6,962 nucleotides of DNA from contig JAISSG010000109.1 of the NCBI GenBank assembly GCA_031273185.1, forward strand, positions 1 to 6,962, read 5' to 3'. This DNA is from Treponema sp. Lineage in GTDB: Bacteria; Spirochaetota; Spirochaetia; Treponematales; Breznakiellaceae. The notes under the pieces were generated by a model that saw nothing but the letters and a program-made list of their open reading frames with translations, searched no databases and had not been told where the DNA came from. A program made the position numbers and the translations under genes. Every line of letters starts with the position of its first letter. Positions within the stretch are counted from its first letter, which is position 1. Of this stretch, positions 6,191-6,962 are shown one piece after another.

Positions 6191-6220
6191 AAGAGCTTAT
6201 CCGGGAATAAGAGCTTATCC
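6191..6220. repeat. 12-bp direct repeat with a 6-nt spacer
   Basis: AAGAGCTTATCC occurs at 6191-6202 and again at 6209-6220, separated by GGGAAT. It falls where the IS256-like reading loses family resemblance (DKLLFPDKLL in the transposase frame). It looks like a small duplication made at a deletion or rearrangement junction. Confidence 0.7.
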
Positions 6221-6340
6221 CTGCCGTTGAAATCATCCGGCCCCTTGTATTCCTTCATCAGCTCGTCTAACACGTCTTCTGTTATCGCCATACTTCCTCC
6301 GGGTAAGTATAGCGTTTTACACAGAATTATTTATGGACCC
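6207..6340 (-). mobile_element. Left end of a truncated IS256-type element
   Basis: The segment contains the fragmentary transposase start and, ahead of it on the minus strand, GGGTCCATAAATAATTCTGT continuing into GTAAAACG (6340-6313). IS256-family ends often have a G-rich tip followed by an AT-rich stretch and TGTGTAAA, so 6340 is my estimate of the outer end. The short spacing between this end and the transposase ATG (about 50 nt) fits an IS. The right end and most of the element are missing. The exact boundary needs comparison with an intact copy. Confidence 0.4.
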
Positions 6341-6376
6341 AACAATGGCGATAATTGTTAAAAGTTTGTTTACCAT
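6317..6376 (-). pseudogene. Cut-off signal peptide of a secreted or lipoprotein gene
   Basis: An ATG at 6376 with a purine-rich ribosome site (GAGGAGAAAG, 6390-6381) opens MVNKLLTIIAIV, a short positive N-terminus followed by a hydrophobic run as in a signal peptide. The frame then reads GSINNSV and stops at 6319-6317, entirely within the presumed IS256 end. The simplest reading is that the IS inserted after about codon 12 and the rest of the gene was lost. It directly follows the terminator of the neighbouring lipoprotein-like gene and has the same strand. A true 19-aa peptide is less likely. Confidence 0.4.
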
Positions 6377-6390
6377 TTTTCTTTCTCCTC

Positions 6391-6429
6391 AAAAAATGAT
6401 GAGTAGGGAGCAAAACATTACTCCCTACT
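6391..6429 (-). terminator. Rho-independent terminator after the lipoprotein-like gene
   Basis: On the minus strand AGTAGGGAG (6429-6421) pairs perfectly with CTCCCTACT (6410-6402) around a 10-nt loop. CATCA and then TTTTTT (6396-6391) follow. It begins 10 nt after the TAA of the upstream broken gene, the expected place for its terminator. The ribosome site of the next gene start begins directly after the T-run. Confidence 0.75.
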
Positions 6430-6438
6430 TATTGCGTT

Positions 6439-6750
6439 TTACTGCTTGGTATAAGTTGGTCCAGAACTGTTTGGAATATGTCCTGTTGAAGCGTTTGATC
6501 CCAACCATACCGAGTTACCGTCTGTTGACAAGGCGATAAAACCGAGATTGCTGTCATATTCATCACTGGTTCGTGTGCCGGTAAAGGTATACCCTGTGGG
6601 GTAGTTTGTTAGGCTGCTTGTTGCTGTTGCTGTCGCCCAAACCACATTGGCATATTGGATAAAGGCACCTTCTTTATCTTCCCATTTGACAGAGTTGGCG
6701 GTAATGGTGAGGGTGTAGGGTTGATAATCGCCTGTTGTGCATTTCCGTGT
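6439..6750 (-). pseudogene. C-terminal part of a secreted or lipoprotein-like protein, 5' end lost
   Basis: The frame running to TAA at 6441-6439 encodes a Thr/Ser/Gly/aromatic-rich, beta-strand-like sequence, for example YTLTITANSVKWEDKEGAF and the tail NSSGPTYTKQ. It resembles small repeated extracytoplasmic lipoproteins of treponemes, but this is a weak, memory-based impression. There is no signal peptide or lipobox. An apparent ATG at 6801 lies in the wrong frame of a transposase fragment, so the 120-codon open frame from there is a chimera. The genuine coding part probably begins near 6750. Its own terminator follows at 6429. Composition is more AT-rich than in the housekeeping genes. 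Confidence 0.5.
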
Positions 6751-6754
6751 GCCG

Positions 6755-6962
6755 ATTAAACCGTAACCCCCATGCGCACAGCCGCGTTTTGTCATCCTCA
6801 TACGCCCGATCCATCAATAGCTGAACCGTCTGTTCCAACGGCTCAAGGCTTTCCAGCAATAACCGCCCAGCCTGCGCGTCGGAAACGTTCCCGGCGGACA
6901 GCTCAAACCCCGCTACCGTGGTGTCTCCTACCGTAACCGCGTGAATCTTGGTGTTCCACCCT
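6755..6962 (-). pseudogene. IS5-family DDE transposase fragment, broken at its 3' end
   Basis: Reading in from the right edge, the minus strand encodes GWNTKIHAVTVGDTTVAGFE, then LSAGNVSDAQAGRLLLESLE and MDRAYEDDKTRL. G(W)xTKIHA, the (L)SxGxxxDxxxxxxLL segment and DRAYExDxTR are the ordered landmarks of IS5-type (IS427-like) transposases, and the Asp of MDRAY is the second catalytic aspartate. The expected PVVPPKxNR block should follow after GLRFN, but the reading changes to unrelated sequence near 6755, and the last catalytic Glu region is missing. The N-terminus is beyond the window. It is therefore a truncated copy joined directly to the lipoprotein-like tail. Confidence 0.68.

Larger units (their letters stand above)
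6145..6291 (-). pseudogene. IS256-family transposase, N-terminal fragment
   Basis: An ATG at 6291 preceded by GGAGG (6299-6295) opens a 48-codon frame ending with TAG at 6147-6145, antisense to the end of the nuclease gene. The first 28 residues (MAITEDVLDELMKEYKGPDD followed by FNGRDKLL) resemble the N-terminus of IS256/Mutator-type transposases, which start with a similar xLDELLKxYKxPEDLLGxxGLL pattern; this is from memory of the family. After DKLL the reading no longer fits the family and becomes arbitrary sequence. The rest of the roughly 400-residue transposase is absent, so this is a dead left-end remnant. It was probably cut when the nuclease gene came to lie next to it. Confidence 0.55.

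Noticed and set aside
6439..6801. Single 120-aa protein from the ATG at 6801
   Set aside because: Its first part is the wrong frame of an IS5-type transposase, so only the later part is genuine coding sequence.
1..6962. A defence, phage or biosynthetic system
   Set aside because: All intact genes are housekeeping enzymes, and the remaining material is IS and lipoprotein debris without a recognisable system.

Overview
The window reads as a stretch of housekeeping genes from a moderately GC-rich bacterium, bordered on both sides by decayed mobile-element sequence. Codon use is GC-leaning in the core, while the edges are visibly AT-rich. The best guess for the host is a spirochaete of the Treponema group. 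This is inference from three things: a glycerolipid acyltransferase with an FPSGTR motif, lipoprotein-like debris, and several different IS families packed side by side. Nothing in the window proves the taxonomy.

Layout. Bases 1-655 hold a tiny basic ORF with strong expression signals at the left edge, an AT-rich spacer with three imperfect 25-26 bp repeats, a perfect 11-bp hairpin, and the C-terminal remnant of an IS982-type transposase on the + strand. Bases 656-4647 hold four minus-strand genes, in transcription order: a flavin-binding split-barrel protein (PNPOx-like), peptidase T, a glycerolipid acyltransferase, and citrate synthase. The last three are tightly packed: a 1-nt gap follows peptidase T, and the acyltransferase and citrate synthase overlap by 8 nt in ATGGCTAA. 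A 100-nt divergent promoter region (4648-4747) separates this set from a plus-strand beta-CASP metallo-beta-lactamase RNA nuclease (4748-6160). Bases 6145-6962 are a mosaic of broken genes on the minus strand: an IS5-type transposase fragment, the tail of a secreted or lipoprotein-like gene with its terminator, a cut-off signal peptide, and an IS256-type left end with the first codons of its transposase.

How the genes work together. Citrate synthase makes citrate from acetyl-CoA and oxaloacetate. The acyltransferase starts membrane glycerolipid synthesis. Peptidase T finishes peptide breakdown. The split-barrel protein is a general flavin or stress-type protein. The link between them looks like shared transcription rather than one pathway. 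The nuclease is a separate unit for RNA processing.

The most interesting signal is regulatory. Peptidase T and the beta-CASP nuclease both lack a Shine-Dalgarno sequence, and both have a sigma70-type -10 box ending only 5-6 nt before the ATG, which predicts leaderless mRNAs. The other intact genes have clear Shine-Dalgarno sites. I found no phage, CRISPR, defence or biosynthetic system, and no clearly new biological system.
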